A DNA stretch of 64,000 bases from Paraburkholderia sp. (GCF_024281035.1 NZ_JAMXLH010000029.1:62001-126000), one strand, 5' to 3'; shown: positions 46,089 through 56,122, numbered from the stretch's first letter. Notes: generated by a model not told the origin, from the letters alone. Made by a program: numbers and translations.

Positions 46089-46877
46089 ATGAGCAGGATC
46101 CATCCCACCGCGATTGTCGAACCCGGTGCGCAAGTTGACGAATCGGTCGAGATCGGGGCGTACGCAGTCGTGGGCGCGAACGTGAGCATCGGCGCGCGTA
46201 CGATTGTCGGGTCGCATACCGTGATCGAAGGTTATACGACGATCGGCGAGGACAACCGCTTCGGCCACTTTGCAGCGATTGGCGGCCGTCCGCAGGACAT
46301 GAAGTACAAGGGCGAGCCGACGAAGCTCGTGATCGGCAACCGCAATACGATCCGCGAATACACGACGCTGCATACGGGCACGGTGCAGGACACCGGCGTC
46401 ACGATCATCGGCGACGACAACTGGATCATGGCCTACGTGCATGTCGGCCACGACTGCCGCCTCGGCAGCAACGTGATCATGTCGAGCAACGCGCAGCTCG
46501 CGGGCCACGTGATCGTGGACGACTACGCGATCGTCGGCGGCATGACCGGCGTGCACCAGTTCGTGCGCATCGGCGCGCACTCGATGGTGGGCGGCGCATC
46601 GGCGCTCGTGCAGGACGTGCCGCCATTCGTGGTCGCCGCGGGCAACAAGGCTGTGCCGCATGGCGTCAACGTCGAAGGCCTGCGCCGCCGCGGCTTCTCG
46701 CCCGATGCGATTTCGGCGCTGCGCTCGGCTTATCGCACGCTCTACAAGAACGGCCTGTCGCTCGAAGAGGCGAAGGTCCAGCTCGCGGAACTGGCGGAGG
46801 CGGGCGGCGACGGCGATGTCCACGTCAAGGCGCTGATCGCGTTCGTCGAGCAGTCGCAACGCGGCATCATCCGCTAA
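46089..46877 (+). CDS. lpxA: UDP-N-acetylglucosamine acyltransferase LpxA
   Basis: A 262-residue enzyme for the first step of lipid A synthesis, attaching a 3-hydroxyacyl chain to the 3-OH of UDP-GlcNAc. The beta-helix of hexapeptide repeats covers residues 1 to about 190 ([21 protein letters not shown] onward in part), with the catalytic His in [12 protein letters not shown] near residue 120. It is followed by the C-terminal helical domain ([16 protein letters not shown]). The chain length it uses is set by a residue near 170-175 that I cannot interpret by eye. lpxB follows after three bases. Confidence 0.97.
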   Translation: MSRIHPTAIVEPGAQVDESVEIGAYAVVGANVSIGARTIVGSHTVIEGYTTIGEDNRFGHFAAIGGRPQDMKYKGEPTKLVIGNRNTIREYTTLHTGTVQDTGVTIIGDDNWIMAYVHVGHDCRLGSNVIMSSNAQLAGHVIVDDYAIVGGMTGVHQFVRIGAHSMVGGASALVQDVPPFVVAAGNKAVPHGVNVEGLRRRGFSPDAISALRSAYRTLYKNGLSLEEAKVQLAELAEAGGDGDVHVKALIAFVEQSQRGIIR

Positions 46878-46880
46878 CCA

Positions 46881-48050
46881 ATGGTCCTGCAAGCCCGTCC
46901 CTTGCGTGTTGCGATGGTCGCCGGCGAACCGTCCGGCGATCTGCTGGCGGCCTCGCTGCTCGCCGGCCTCACGGAACGCTTGCCCGACACGACGCAGTAC
47001 TACGGAATCGGCGGTCCGCGCATGTCGGCTGCCGGTTTCGACGCGCACTGGCCGATGGAAAAACTCACGGTGCGCGGCTACGTCGAGGCGCTCAGGCACA
47101 TCCCCGAAATTCTGCGCATTCGCGGCGAACTGAAGCACCAGTTGCTCGCCGATCCACCCGACGCGTTCATCGGCGTCGATGCGCCCGACTTCAACTTCGG
47201 CCTCGAGCACGCGGTGCGCGCGGCGGGCATTCCCACGATTCACTTCGTGTGCCCGTCGATCTGGGCGTGGCGCGGCGGTCGCATCAAGAAGATCCAGAAG
47301 TCGGTGGATCACATGCTGTGCGTCTTTCCGTTCGAGACGGCGATCCTCGAAAAGGCGGGCGTTGCGGCGTCTTATGTGGGCCACCCGCTCGCCGACGAGA
47401 TTCCGCTCGAACCCGACGTGGCAGGCGCGCGCCGCGCGCTGGGCCTGCCCGAGAGCGGGCCGGTGATCGCCGTGCTGCCGGGTAGCCGGCGCTCCGAGAT
47501 CAACCTGATCGGCCCGACATTCTTCGACGCCATTGCACTCATGCAGCAGCGCGAACCGGGTCTGCGCTTTGTGATGCCGGCGGCGACGCCGGCGATCCAT
47601 GCGCAACTGCAGGAACTCGCGAGCACGCGCCAGAACCTCGCGTTGACGATCATCGACGGCCAGTCGCAGCTCGCGATGACGGCTGCCGATGCGATCCTCG
47701 TGAAGAGCGGCACCGTGACGCTCGAAGCGGCGCTGCTGAAAAAGCCGATGGTGATCTCGTACAAGGTGCCCTGGCTTACCGGGGAGATCATGCGCCGGCA
47801 GGGTTATCTGCCGTACGTGGGCTTGCCGAATATTCTGGCGGGCCGTTTCGTCGTCCCCGAAATTCTCCAGCACTTCGCGACGCCCGAGGCGCTCGCCGAC
47901 GCCACGCTCACGCAGTTGCACGACGAAGCGAACCGGCGCACGCTCACGGAAATTTTCACCGAGATGCATCTGGCGCTGCGCCAGAACACGTCGCAGCGCG
48001 CCGCCCAGGTTGTGGCTGAAATCGTCGAGCGCCGCAGAGGGCACGCATGA
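46881..48050 (+). CDS. lpxB: Lipid A disaccharide synthase LpxB
   Basis: A 389-residue family 19 glycosyltransferase that joins UDP-2,3-diacylglucosamine and lipid X to form the lipid A disaccharide. The N-terminus [16 protein letters not shown], the [13 protein letters not shown] block, [14 protein letters not shown] and the C-terminal [20 protein letters not shown] are characteristic. ATG 46881 is three bases after lpxA. It is a peripheral inner-membrane enzyme without membrane segments. The rnhB start overlaps its stop (ATGA). Confidence 0.97.
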   Translation: MVLQARPLRVAMVAGEPSGDLLAASLLAGLTERLPDTTQYYGIGGPRMSAAGFDAHWPMEKLTVRGYVEALRHIPEILRIRGELKHQLLADPPDAFIGVDAPDFNFGLEHAVRAAGIPTIHFVCPSIWAWRGGRIKKIQKSVDHMLCVFPFETAILEKAGVAASYVGHPLADEIPLEPDVAGARRALGLPESGPVIAVLPGSRRSEINLIGPTFFDAIALMQQREPGLRFVMPAATPAIHAQLQELASTRQNLALTIIDGQSQLAMTAADAILVKSGTVTLEAALLKKPMVISYKVPWLTGEIMRRQGYLPYVGLPNILAGRFVVPEILQHFATPEALADATLTQLHDEANRRTLTEIFTEMHLALRQNTSQRAAQVVAEIVERRRGHA

Positions 48051-48871
48051 TGGACGACGAGACCGGGCGTGCGCGCAAGCCGGTGGCCAAGGGTGCTGCG
48101 AAAGCCGCAACGAAGGCTGCAACAAAGGCTGCAACTAAATCCGCTCCGAAAGCGCAGTCGGCGGCGGCGGCAAAGCGCGCCACGCGCCTCGCGCAGGCGC
48201 AGCAGGCTGGCTTGCTGTTCGATTCGCCCGACGACATCGTCTGCGGCGTGGACGAGGCCGGACGCGGTCCGCTCGCCGGACCTGTCGTCGCGGCAGCGGT
48301 GATTCTCGATCCGGCCCGGCCGATCGCCGGGCTCGACGACTCGAAAGCGTTGACAGCCAAGACCCGCGACGCGCTTTACGATCTCATCGTCGAGCGCTCG
48401 CTCGCGTGGTGCGTCGCGTCGGCGACGGTCGAAGAGATCGACACGCTCAATATCCTGCAAGCGACGATGCTCGCGATGCGGCGCGCAGTCATGGGGCTCG
48501 GCGTGACGCCGACGCTCGCGAAGATCGACGGCAACCGCTGTCCGGTGCTGCCCGTGCGCAGCGAAGCTGTTGTTGGCGGCGACGCGCTGGTGCCGAGCAT
48601 TTCGGCGGCGTCGATCATTGCGAAGGTCACGCGTGACCGCATGCTGATGGAACTGCACGCGTCGTATCCGGCTTATGGATTCGACGTGCACGCGGGCTAC
48701 GGCACGCCGCAACATCTGGCCGCGTTGCGTGAGCACGGTCCCTGCGAGCATCATCGCCGCTCGTTTGCGCCGGTGCGCGAGGCTTATGCGCTGCACGGCG
48801 TCGTGGCGACCCGCGCGGTGGCCGCGCGTCACTCCGCCGATCCGCACGACGACGCTTTCGCGCCGGTCTGA
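48047..48871 (+). CDS. rnhB: Ribonuclease HII with Lys/Ala-rich N-terminal extension
   Basis: A 274-residue endonuclease that cuts RNA in RNA-DNA hybrids and removes single ribonucleotides. The core starts near residue 62 with [20 protein letters not shown] (first catalytic Asp and Glu). [17 protein letters not shown], the KIDGN motif with the third acidic residue and [16 protein letters not shown] follow, ending with [19 protein letters not shown]. The first 60 residues are an extension with a triple KAAT repeat ([20 protein letters not shown]), unlike the roughly 200-residue standard enzyme. Start ATG 48047 overlaps lpxB; an adjacent ATG at 48050 is equally possible. Confidence 0.95.
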   Translation: MMDDETGRARKPVAKGAAKAATKAATKAATKSAPKAQSAAAAKRATRLAQAQQAGLLFDSPDDIVCGVDEAGRGPLAGPVVAAAVILDPARPIAGLDDSKALTAKTRDALYDLIVERSLAWCVASATVEEIDTLNILQATMLAMRRAVMGLGVTPTLAKIDGNRCPVLPVRSEAVVGGDALVPSISAASIIAKVTRDRMLMELHASYPAYGFDVHAGYGTPQHLAALREHGPCEHHRRSFAPVREAYALHGVVATRAVAARHSADPHDDAFAPV

Positions 48872-48959
48872 TGTGGCCGCGCGTGTGCTCTGAGCGCCGC
48901 ATCGCGCGGCGCGTTTTTCTTTTCCCGAATTCCTTTTATTCAGATCGCCAGGCCCGAAC

Positions 48960-49745
48960 GTGAAAGCCATTACGTCACGCGACAATCCGCTCTACAAGCA
49001 TCTGAAAGCGCTGGCTGGCTCGACGCATCAACAGCGCAAGAGCGGCCAGGCCCTGCTCGAAGGTTTCCATCTGGCGAGTGCCTGGCTCGACGGTGGCGGC
49101 CAGCCGGAATATTGCGTCGTGACCGACGGCGCGCTCGCGCACGAAGAGGCGCGTGCGATTGTCGCGCGCGTCGACGACCGGCGCGTGATCACGCTGCCCG
49201 ATGCGCTGTTCGGCCAGCTTTCGAACGTCGTGCACGGCGTGGGGATGCTGCTCCTCGTCGATACGCCCGAGGCCGTCTTGCCGCAGCGCGTGCTGTCGAC
49301 CTGCGTGGTGCTCGATGGCGTGCAGGATGCGGGCAACGTCGGCTCGATCCTGCGCAGCGCGGCGGCGGCGGGGATCGATAAGGTGTTCTGCACGCCGGGC
49401 ACGGCCTACGTATGGTCGTCGAAGGTGCTGCGCTCGGCGATGGGCGCGCATTTCCTGCTGGAAGTGTTCGAGGACGTCGAGCCCGGCACGCTGGCCGATA
49501 TGCTGGGTGTACCCGTCGTCATCACGGATTCGCACGGCGCGCAGGCCATCGACGAATGCGATCTCACGGGTCAGGTTGCCTGGGTGTTCGGCAACGAAGG
49601 GGCGGGCGTGTCGCAGGTATGGCGCGATGCGGCTACGCATCGAGTGACGATTCCGCAGCCGGGCGGCATGGAATCGCTGAACGTCGCGGCCGCCGCCGCT
49701 GTTTGCCTCTTCGAGCAATGCCGTCAGCAGCGCCGCGCGCGCTGA
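48960..49745 (+). CDS. TrmH/SpoU family RNA 2'-O-methyltransferase
   Basis: A 261-residue SPOUT-fold methyltransferase that adds a methyl to a ribose 2'-O in rRNA or tRNA. GTG 48960 gives VKAITSRDNPLYKHLKALA, the usual start. An N-terminal substrate-binding domain precedes the SpoU domain (about residues 105-255) with its three motifs: LDGVQDAGNVGSILRSA (motif 1, conserved Asn and Arg), WVFGNEGAGVS (motif 2, the knot), and IPQPGGMESLNVAAAAAVC (motif 3). The exact target is not readable; the substrate-domain type resembles the RlmB/TsnR-like group. It follows rnhB after 88 bp and is convergent with ppsR. Confidence 0.9.
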   Translation: MKAITSRDNPLYKHLKALAGSTHQQRKSGQALLEGFHLASAWLDGGGQPEYCVVTDGALAHEEARAIVARVDDRRVITLPDALFGQLSNVVHGVGMLLLVDTPEAVLPQRVLSTCVVLDGVQDAGNVGSILRSAAAAGIDKVFCTPGTAYVWSSKVLRSAMGAHFLLEVFEDVEPGTLADMLGVPVVITDSHGAQAIDECDLTGQVAWVFGNEGAGVSQVWRDAATHRVTIPQPGGMESLNVAAAAAVCLFEQCRQQRRAR

Positions 49746-49794
49746 AGCCGGGTCCGCTCGACGCGGCTGGCCGGCCGCTACCTATTGCCGCGTA

Positions 49795-50610
49795 TCAGTA
49801 AGCCGGCTTGTCGAGCCGGACCTCCTGCAGGATCGTCGTCGCGATCTCCTCGATCGACTTGTGCGTCGACGAGAGCCACTTGATCCCTTCACGCCGCATC
49901 ATCGCTTCCGCTTCGTTCACCTCGAAACGGCAGTTTTCGGGCGCTGCGTACTTGCTGCCCGGGCGCCGCTCGTTGCGGATTTCGGCGAGTCGATGCGGGT
50001 CGATCGACAGCCCGAAAATCTTCTGGCGATGCGAGAGCAGTGCCGTCGGCAGCTTGCCGCGCTCGAAGTCTTCCGGAATCAGCGGATAGTTTGCTGCCTT
50101 CACGCCGTACTGCATGGCGAGATAGAGGCTCGTCGGCGTCTTGCCGCTGCGCGACACGCCCACGAGGATCACGTCGGCGTCCGCGAGATTGCGGTTCGAC
50201 TGACCGTCGTCATGCGCGAGCGAGAAGTTGATCGCCTCGATGCGGTTCTTGTATTCGTCCGTGTCGGCATTCTGGTGGCCGCGGCCCATCGCGTGGCTCG
50301 ACTTCAGCTCCAGTTCCTGCTCCAGCGGCTCGACGAAGGTCTGGAACATGTCCAGCACGAGTCCGTTCGCGCGCTTGACGATCTCGTTCGAATTGCTGTC
50401 CACGAGCGTGGTGAACACGATCGGGCGGCGGCCTTCGTGAACGGCGGCTTCGTTGATCTTTTCGGCGGTCGCGTAAGCCTTGTCCGTCGAATCGACGAAC
50501 GGAACGCGCACGAGACGGAATTTCTGGTCGAACTGGGACAGGATGGAATGCGCGAAGGTTTCGGCGGTGATTCCGGTACCGTCGGAGACGATGAATACGG
50601 TGGGCGGCAT
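49795..50610 (-). CDS. ppsR: PEP synthase regulatory protein PpsR (DUF299)
   Basis: A 271-residue bifunctional serine/threonine kinase and pyrophosphorylase. It inactivates PEP synthase by ADP-dependent phosphorylation and reactivates it by phosphate-dependent removal. ATG 50610 gives MPPTVFIVSDGTGITAETF, the family N-terminus. The P-loop is in ILVGVSRSGKTPTSLYLA near residue 150, and the C-terminus carries GIKWLSSTHKSIEEIATTIL. The frame is open about 180 bases upstream but the added part is outside the family. Divergent from its target gene ppsA, with 402 bp between the start codons. Confidence 0.96.
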   Translation of the reverse strand: MPPTVFIVSDGTGITAETFAHSILSQFDQKFRLVRVPFVDSTDKAYATAEKINEAAVHEGRRPIVFTTLVDSNSNEIVKRANGLVLDMFQTFVEPLEQELELKSSHAMGRGHQNADTDEYKNRIEAINFSLAHDDGQSNRNLADADVILVGVSRSGKTPTSLYLAMQYGVKAANYPLIPEDFERGKLPTALLSHRQKIFGLSIDPHRLAEIRNERRPGSKYAAPENCRFEVNEAEAMMRREGIKWLSSTHKSIEEIATTILQEVRLDKPAY

Positions 50611-50738
50611 TGACTGAAGCAGGGTACGTACGTTGCGATTGGACAGCTGGGAGACGGACGGAACACCCGGATCGCATCTGTCGGAATATTCCGGGGCACG
50701 ATTCGGACCGACTGGCACATTTTCGGAGTCGGCACGGT

Positions 50739-50767
50739 AGAATAGCGGCAACCTGTTGGATAAGCAA
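50739..50767 (-). promoter_or_regulatory. ppsR promoter
   Basis: Read on the minus strand: TTGCTT (50767-50762), 17 bp, TATTCT (50744-50739). The -35 lies inside the left arm of the 23-bp inverted duplication of this region. Transcription would start near 50732, about 120 bases before the ppsR ATG. Confidence 0.65.
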
Positions 50768-50925
50768 TTGCAGCACAACCACGCCAAACCGCAGCCAATG
50801 TGGCTGATTCTGGTGTCAACTTGCAGCGATTCCGTCTAACTTCGCGTAATCGCATGCATATCCCTGCTTTCCTGCCGCTGGATTCGGACTGCGGCAGCTT
50901 GAGCGATTGCTTCTCCAACAGGTTG
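50749..50925. repeat. 23-bp inverted duplication between ppsR and ppsA
   Basis: The arms are 50749-50771 and 50903-50925. The reverse complement of the left arm matches the right arm at 21 of 23 positions; the shared core reads TCCAACAGGTTG in the right arm. A 131-bp segment separates them. The rest of the 402-bp intergenic region (50611-51012) carries the ppsR promoter and no gene; a TTGCAG at 50821 may be a ppsA -35 but no good -10 follows. Confidence 0.85.
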
Positions 50926-51012
50926 CGCAAGACGCGGATCCGCTTCCCATGAGCGTTCCGCGTTCGAGCCCACTTGCGCAATCGTGAATTTTTTTCACAC
51001 TTAGGGGCTTGT

Positions 51013-53412
51013 ATGACTAACACCGTTGCTAAGGACCAGGCATATGTAGTGCCTTTCGAGCAGTTGCGGATGACCGATGTCGAGATTGTGGGCGGCAAGA
51101 ACGCCTCGCTCGGCGAAATGATCAGCCAGTTGGCCGAGGCCGGCGTGCGCGTGCCCACGGGCTTCGCGACCACCGCGCTCGCGTTCCGCGACTTTCTGAA
51201 ACACAACAACCTGACCGAGCGGATCGCTGCGCGTCTGGCTTCGCTCGACGTCGACGACGTCAAGGCGCTGGCCGAAGCGGGCAAGGAGATCCGTCAATGG
51301 ATCGTCGACGCGCCGCTGCAGCCGCAGCTCGAAGCCGATATCCGCGCCGGTTTCGAACAGCTCCAGAACGGCTCGCCGGCTGAGCTGTCGTTTGCCGTGC
51401 GTTCTTCGGCGACGGCGGAAGATCTGCCCGACGCATCGTTTGCCGGCCAGCAGGAAAGCTACCTGAACGTCGTGGGCATCGAGGACGTGCTCGACCGCCT
51501 CAAGCACGTGTTCGCGTCGCTCTACAACGACCGCGCCATTTCCTATCGCGTCCACAAGGGCTTCACCCACGCCGAAGTCGCGCTGTCGGCTGGCGTGCAG
51601 CGCATGGTCCGTTCGGACGTCGGCGCCGCGGGCGTCATGTTCACGCTCGACACGGAATCGGGTTTCAAGGACGCCGTGTTCATCACGTCGAGCTACGGCC
51701 TCGGCGAGACCGTTGTGCAGGGCGCGGTGAATCCGGACGAGTTCTACGTCTTCAAGACCACGCTGGCACAGGGCAAGGCGCCGATCATCCGCCGCTCGAT
51801 CGGCTCGAAGCTCATCAAGATGGAATTCACGCAGCCGGGCGAGCCGGGCCGCGTGAAGACCGTCGACGTCTCCCACGAAATGCGCAACCGCTTCTCGATC
51901 ACCGACGAAGACGTGATCGAGCTGGCGAAGTACGCCGTCATCATCGAGAAGCACTACCAGCGTCCGATGGACATCGAGTGGGGCAAGGACGGCCGCGACG
52001 GCAAGATTTTCATCCTCCAGGCGCGCCCGGAGACCGTGAAGAGCCAGGCCGCGGGCAAGGTCGAGCAGCGCTTCAAGCTCAAGGGCCAGTCGCAGGTGCT
52101 CACCACGGGCCGCGCGATCGGCCAGAAGATCGGCGCGGGCCGCGTGAAGGTGATTCATGATCCGTCCGAAATGGAACGCGTGCTGCCGGGCGACGTGCTG
52201 GTCGCCGATATGACCGACCCGAACTGGGAGCCGGTGATGAAGCGCGCATCGGCGATCGTCACGAACCGTGGCGGCCGGACCTGCCACGCGGCGATCATCG
52301 CGCGTGAGCTGGGCGTGCCGGCGGTCGTGGGTTGCGGCGACGCGACCGATACGCTCAAGGATGGCGCGCTCGTGACCGTGTCGTGCGCCGAAGGCGACGA
52401 AGGTCGCATCTACGACGGCCTGCTCGAAACGGAAGTCAGCGAAGTGCGCCGCGGCGAGCTTCCGGCGATTCCCGTGAAGATCATGATGAACGTCGGCAAC
52501 CCGCAGCTCGCATTCGACTTCTCGCAGCTGCCGAACGCCGGCGTGGGCCTGGCACGTCTCGAGTTCATCATCAACAACAACATCGGCGTGCACCCGAAGG
52601 CGATCCTCGAGTACCCGAATGTCGACGCCGACCTGAAGAAGGCCGTGGAAAGCGTCGCGCGCGGCCACGCGTCGCCGCGTGCGTTCTACGTCGACAAGCT
52701 GACCGAAGGCATCGCCACGATCGCGGCGGCGTTCTATCCGAAGCCCGTGATCGTGCGTCTGTCGGACTTCAAGTCGAACGAGTACAAGAAGCTGATCGGC
52801 GGCTCGCGCTACGAGCCGGACGAAGAAAATCCGATGCTCGGCTTCCGCGGCGCCTCGCGTTACATCGCCGAGGACTTCGCGCAGGCGTTCGAGATGGAAT
52901 GCCTCGCGCTCAAGCGCGTGCGTGAAGAGATGGGCCTTTCGAACGTCGAGATCATGGTGCCGTTCGTGCGTACGCTCAAGCAGGCGGAGCGCGTGATCGG
53001 CCTGCTCGAGAAGTTCGGCCTGAAGCGCGGCGTCAACGGCCTGCGTCTCATCATGATGTGCGAAGTGCCGTCGAACGCGATCCTCGCCGAAGAGTTCCTG
53101 CAGTTCTTCGACGGCTTCTCGATCGGCTCGAACGATCTGACGCAGCTCACGCTGGGTCTCGACCGCGACTCGGGCATGGAACTGCTCGCCGCCGACTTCG
53201 ACGAGCGCGACGCGGCCGTCAAGTTCATGCTCAAGCGCGCGATTGAAACGTGCCTGCGCCTGAACAAGTATGTCGGCATCTGCGGCCAGGGCCCGTCCGA
53301 TCACCCGGACTTCGCCGAGTGGCTCGCGAAGGAGGGCATTGCGTCGATGTCGTTGAACCCCGACACGATCATCGACACGTGGGAGGCGCTCGCCAAGGCG
53401 CAGGCGAAGTAA
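51013..53412 (+). CDS. ppsA: Phosphoenolpyruvate synthase
   Basis: A 799-residue enzyme that makes PEP, AMP and phosphate from pyruvate, ATP and water for gluconeogenesis. An N-terminal ATP-grasp domain (about residues 15-345; [43 protein letters not shown]) is followed by the swivelling phosphohistidine domain with His425 in [15 protein letters not shown]. The threonine two residues before it is the site PpsR phosphorylates in relatives. The C-terminal PEP/pyruvate barrel includes [15 protein letters not shown] and [13 protein letters not shown] with the catalytic Cys. ATG 51013 lies after TTAGGGGC. Length fits E. coli PpsA (792). Confidence 0.97.
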   Translation: MTNTVAKDQAYVVPFEQLRMTDVEIVGGKNASLGEMISQLAEAGVRVPTGFATTALAFRDFLKHNNLTERIAARLASLDVDDVKALAEAGKEIRQWIVDAPLQPQLEADIRAGFEQLQNGSPAELSFAVRSSATAEDLPDASFAGQQESYLNVVGIEDVLDRLKHVFASLYNDRAISYRVHKGFTHAEVALSAGVQRMVRSDVGAAGVMFTLDTESGFKDAVFITSSYGLGETVVQGAVNPDEFYVFKTTLAQGKAPIIRRSIGSKLIKMEFTQPGEPGRVKTVDVSHEMRNRFSITDEDVIELAKYAVIIEKHYQRPMDIEWGKDGRDGKIFILQARPETVKSQAAGKVEQRFKLKGQSQVLTTGRAIGQKIGAGRVKVIHDPSEMERVLPGDVLVADMTDPNWEPVMKRASAIVTNRGGRTCHAAIIARELGVPAVVGCGDATDTLKDGALVTVSCAEGDEGRIYDGLLETEVSEVRRGELPAIPVKIMMNVGNPQLAFDFSQLPNAGVGLARLEFIINNNIGVHPKAILEYPNVDADLKKAVESVARGHASPRAFYVDKLTEGIATIAAAFYPKPVIVRLSDFKSNEYKKLIGGSRYEPDEENPMLGFRGASRYIAEDFAQAFEMECLALKRVREEMGLSNVEIMVPFVRTLKQAERVIGLLEKFGLKRGVNGLRLIMMCEVPSNAILAEEFLQFFDGFSIGSNDLTQLTLGLDRDSGMELLAADFDERDAAVKFMLKRAIETCLRLNKYVGICGQGPSDHPDFAEWLAKEGIASMSLNPDTIIDTWEALAKAQAK

Positions 53413-53510
53413 CGATCGCGTAACCAGCGCGCATCGCGTCCCGCGCGAAATGTGATGCTGCTCCGTGCGGGTTTCTCGCCACACGGAAAAAAGTGTCAGC
53501 TTCGTGCTAT

Positions 53511-53537
53511 AACACCCCGGTCATGCCGGGGTGTTTT
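53511..53537 (+). terminator. Intrinsic terminator after ppsA
   Basis: A perfect 10-bp stem (AACACCCCGG, 53511-53520, with CCGGGGTGTT, 53526-53535), 5-nt loop, and T residues after it. It ends 17 bases before the nfeD start codon and abuts the nfeD ribosome-binding site. Confidence 0.88.
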
Positions 53538-53553
53538 ACTTTGGGAGGCGGAA

Positions 53554-54015
53554 GTGGGTCCACATGGTTTGTTCTGGTGGGTCGGCGCGGGCGTGCTGAT
53601 CGTTGCCGAATTGATGACGGGCACGTTCTACCTGCTGATGATCGCGCTCGGCTTCTTCGCGGGTGTGCTTGCCTACGGGCTGGGTGCGCCGCTCGACCTG
53701 CAACTGGGCATTGCGGCTGCCGTCGCGCTGACTGCCATGATCGTGCTGCGGCGCTCGCGCTTCGGCCGACGCAAGCGCAGGGCGGACGCGTCGAGCGATC
53801 CAGGCGTGAATCTCGATATCGGCGAACCGGTGACCGTGCCCGGCTGGCAGGACCGCCGCGCGCGCGTCATGTATCGCGGCGCCGAATGGGACATCGAACT
53901 CGCGCCCGGCGAACCCGAGGATGCGCGTCTCTATGAAATCAAATCCGTGCGCGGCAGTTGCCTGATCGTCGCCGCGCGGCGCGGTGAGGCGCTCAACGGC
54001 GCGCGGCACGCATGA
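53554..54015 (+). CDS. NfeD family membrane protein
   Basis: A 153-residue protein starting at GTG 53554, seven bases after GGGAGG. The first 70 residues hold two to three membrane helices (WWVGAGVLIVAELMTGTFYL, then hydrophobic stretches). The C-terminal part (about 90-145) is an OB-fold NfeD domain, with EPVTVPGWQDRRARVMYRGAEW. NfeD proteins accompany SPFH/stomatin proteins, as here with qmcA 77 bp downstream, and are thought to act with them in membrane organisation; the biochemical role is not firm. This is the short form without the N-terminal serine protease domain. Confidence 0.88.
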   Translation: MGPHGLFWWVGAGVLIVAELMTGTFYLLMIALGFFAGVLAYGLGAPLDLQLGIAAAVALTAMIVLRRSRFGRRKRRADASSDPGVNLDIGEPVTVPGWQDRRARVMYRGAEWDIELAPGEPEDARLYEIKSVRGSCLIVAARRGEALNGARHA

Positions 54016-54092
54016 GCCGTCGCGCCTGACGTGCAGTGCCGTACCGTTTCATTCGTAGTCCATCGCATCTATCGTAGGGAAGGAGATCATCA

Positions 54093-55034
54093 ATGCAAGT
54101 TCCAGTCGTCGGCCTGATTCTGCTCGTGATCGTCATCGTGCTGGTCGCGCAGACCGTCAAGATCGTGCCGCAGCAACACGCGTGGGTCGTCGAGCGGCTT
54201 GGCCGCTTTCACGCGACGCTCACGCCGGGGCTTTCGATCGTGCTGCCGTTCGTCGATCGTGTGGCGTACAAGCACGTGCTCAAGGAAATTCCGCTCGATG
54301 TGCCAAGCCAGGTCTGCATCACGCGCGACAACACGCAGTTGCAGGTGGACGGCGTGCTGTACTTTCAGGTGACCGATCCGATGAAGGCGTCGTACGGATC
54401 GAGCAACTATGTTTTCGCCATCACGCAGCTTTCGCAGACCACGTTGCGCTCCGTGATCGGCCGCCTCGAACTCGACAAGACCTTCGAGGAGCGCGACTTC
54501 ATCAATCACAGCGTGGTGTCGTCACTCGATCAGGCTGCATCCAACTGGGGCGTGAAGGTGCTGCGCTACGAGATCAAGGATCTCACGCCGCCGAAGGAAA
54601 TTCTCCACGCGATGCAGGCGCAGATCACCGCCGAGCGCGAAAAGCGCGCGCTGATTGCTGCGTCGGAAGGTCGCAAACAGGAGCAGATCAACCTCGCGTC
54701 GGGTGCGCGTGAAGCGGCGATCCAGAAGTCGGAGGGCGAGAGGCAGGCAGCGATCAACCAGGCGCAGGGTCAGGCGGCCGCGATTCTTGCCGTGGCGGAA
54801 GCGAACGCGCAGGCGATCCAGAAGATCGGCGCGTCGATCCAGGAGCAGGGCGGCATGGACGCGGTCAATCTCAAGGTGGCCGAACAGTACGTCGGTGCGT
54901 TCTCGAATCTCGCGAAGCAGGGCAACACGCTCATCGTGCCGGGCGACATGAGCGATCTGAGCACGATGATCGCTTCGGCGATGACGATCGTGAATCGCGC
55001 GGGCGTGCGCGAGCAGCAGGTGAAGGGCGCCTGA
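54093..55034 (+). CDS. qmcA: SPFH/stomatin family protein QmcA
   Basis: A 313-residue membrane-anchored protein. Residues 4-22 (hydrophobic, VVGLILLVIVIVLVAQT) form the anchor. The SPFH domain spans about 25-205 (VKIVPQQHAWVVERLGRF, TPGLSIVLPFVDRV, QVDGVLYFQVTDP). A helical region rich in Glu/Ala/Gln (about 205-270; EREKRALIAASEGRKQEQIN in part) drives oligomerisation. The resemblance is to E. coli QmcA, which forms membrane cages or rafts and interacts with FtsH-type quality control. Start ATG 54093. It forms a two-gene unit with nfeD. Confidence 0.9.
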   Translation: MQVPVVGLILLVIVIVLVAQTVKIVPQQHAWVVERLGRFHATLTPGLSIVLPFVDRVAYKHVLKEIPLDVPSQVCITRDNTQLQVDGVLYFQVTDPMKASYGSSNYVFAITQLSQTTLRSVIGRLELDKTFEERDFINHSVVSSLDQAASNWGVKVLRYEIKDLTPPKEILHAMQAQITAEREKRALIAASEGRKQEQINLASGAREAAIQKSEGERQAAINQAQGQAAAILAVAEANAQAIQKIGASIQEQGGMDAVNLKVAEQYVGAFSNLAKQGNTLIVPGDMSDLSTMIASAMTIVNRAGVREQQVKGA

Positions 55035-55071
55035 TGCACACCTGAGCGCCGTGAGGCATCGGTAAACTGAA

Positions 55072-55095
55072 AACGGGCCGCAAAAGCGGCCCGTT
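55072..55095. terminator. Terminator between qmcA and smpB
   Basis: A 10-bp perfect stem (AACGGGCCGC / GCGGCCCGTT) with an AAAA loop. The minus strand reads TTTTCAGTTT after it, so it best serves smpB; on the plus strand no T-run follows. Confidence 0.7.
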
Positions 55096-55132
55096 CGCGT
55101 TGCAGGGCACGGTTCGGAAAGCGCCCTGCCGC

Positions 55133-55579
55133 TCAGGTCGGCGTGCGCATGAGACGCGCCTTTTCGCGCTCCCAGTCGCGCTTTTTCTCGGTTTCGCGCT
55201 TGTCGTGCAGCTTCTTGCCCTTCGCGAGGCCGATTTCGCACTTCACACGGCCGCCCTTGTAGTGGAAGTTCAGCGGCACGAGCGTGTAGCCGCGCTGCTC
55301 GACCTTGCCGATCAGCTTGTCGATCTCTTCGCGGTGCAGCAGCAGCTTGCGGGTGCGGACCGGGTCGGGGTTGATGTGCGTGGACGCCTCGGGCAGCGGG
55401 CTGATATGCGTGCCGATCAGAAACAGTTCGCCGTCCTTGATCACGACGTAACCTTCCTTGATCTGGCCGCGCCCCGCGCGCAGCGACTTGATCTCCCATC
55501 CTTCGAGCACGAGTCCCGCCTCGTAGCGCTCTTCGATGAAGTAATCGAAGAACGCCTTTCTGTTGTCGATGATGCTCAT
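55133..55579 (-). CDS. smpB: SsrA-binding protein SmpB
   Basis: A 148-residue RNA-binding protein of trans-translation, which carries tmRNA to stalled ribosomes. ATG 55579 gives [22 protein letters not shown]. The OB-fold core includes [28 protein letters not shown] and [16 protein letters not shown] [20 protein letters not shown]. The C-terminus [20 protein letters not shown] is the basic tail that enters the mRNA channel of the ribosome. Length is normal. Divergent from ratA; no tmRNA gene was seen in the window. Confidence 0.97.
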   Translation of the reverse strand: MSIIDNRKAFFDYFIEERYEAGLVLEGWEIKSLRAGRGQIKEGYVVIKDGELFLIGTHISPLPEASTHINPDPVRTRKLLLHREEIDKLIGKVEQRGYTLVPLNFHYKGGRVKCEIGLAKGKKLHDKRETEKKRDWEREKARLMRTPT

Positions 55580-55684
55580 GAGGAAATGGAAAAGGCCCAA
55601 CTCGTTTAAAATCACGATTTTAGCAAAGCGGGCCCACGAAAGCCCGATACGCTTTTATAACCCTCGCCACGCGTCGCGCAATCT

Positions 55685-56122
55685 ATGGCAGATGTCCAGA
55701 AAACCGTGCTGATTCGCCATTCGGCGGAACAGATGTTCGACCTCGTCACCGATGTCGACGATTACCCCAATTTCCTGCCGTGGTGCGGTGGCGTAGAAGT
55801 CCACCAGCGGGACGAGAACGGTATGGAGGCGAAGATCCATATCAATTTCAAGGGCATCAAGCAGCATTTCGCCACGCGCAATACGCAAAAGCGCCCCGAG
55901 CGCATCGATATGGACTTCGCCGACGGTCCGTTCCGCAAGTTCACGGGCTACTGGCGCTTCACGCCGCTGCGCGCGGACGCCTGCAAGATCGAGTTCGCGC
56001 TGCATTACGAGTTTGCTAACGTCATCCTCGAGAAGATCATCGGGCCGGTGTTCCATCACATCGCGAACACCTTCGTCGACACCTTCGTGAAGCGCGCCGA
56101 CCAGCGCTACGGCAAGCCATGA
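55685..56122 (+). CDS. ratA: RatA/COQ10 family START-domain protein
   Basis: A 145-residue protein of the polyketide cyclase/START type. DVQKTVLIRHSAEQMFDLV at the N-terminus, VDDYPNFLPWCGGVEV and the C-terminal helix GPVFHHIANTFVDTFVKRA are family features. E. coli RatA was reported to block 70S ribosome association and was called a toxin, while the eukaryotic relative Coq10 binds ubiquinone; which role applies here is open. The start codon of rnfH overlaps the stop (ATGA). The pair mirrors the ratA-ratB order of E. coli, next to smpB. Confidence 0.9.
   Translation: MADVQKTVLIRHSAEQMFDLVTDVDDYPNFLPWCGGVEVHQRDENGMEAKIHINFKGIKQHFATRNTQKRPERIDMDFADGPFRKFTGYWRFTPLRADACKIEFALHYEFANVILEKIIGPVFHHIANTFVDTFVKRADQRYGKP

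Noticed and set aside
45978..48134. A 718-codon minus-strand frame opposite lpxA and lpxB
   Set aside because: Runs across two overlapping real genes; no motif seen.
51001..53484. An 827-codon minus-strand frame opposite ppsA
   Set aside because: Shadow of ppsA with the same biased composition; the plus-strand gene is unambiguous.
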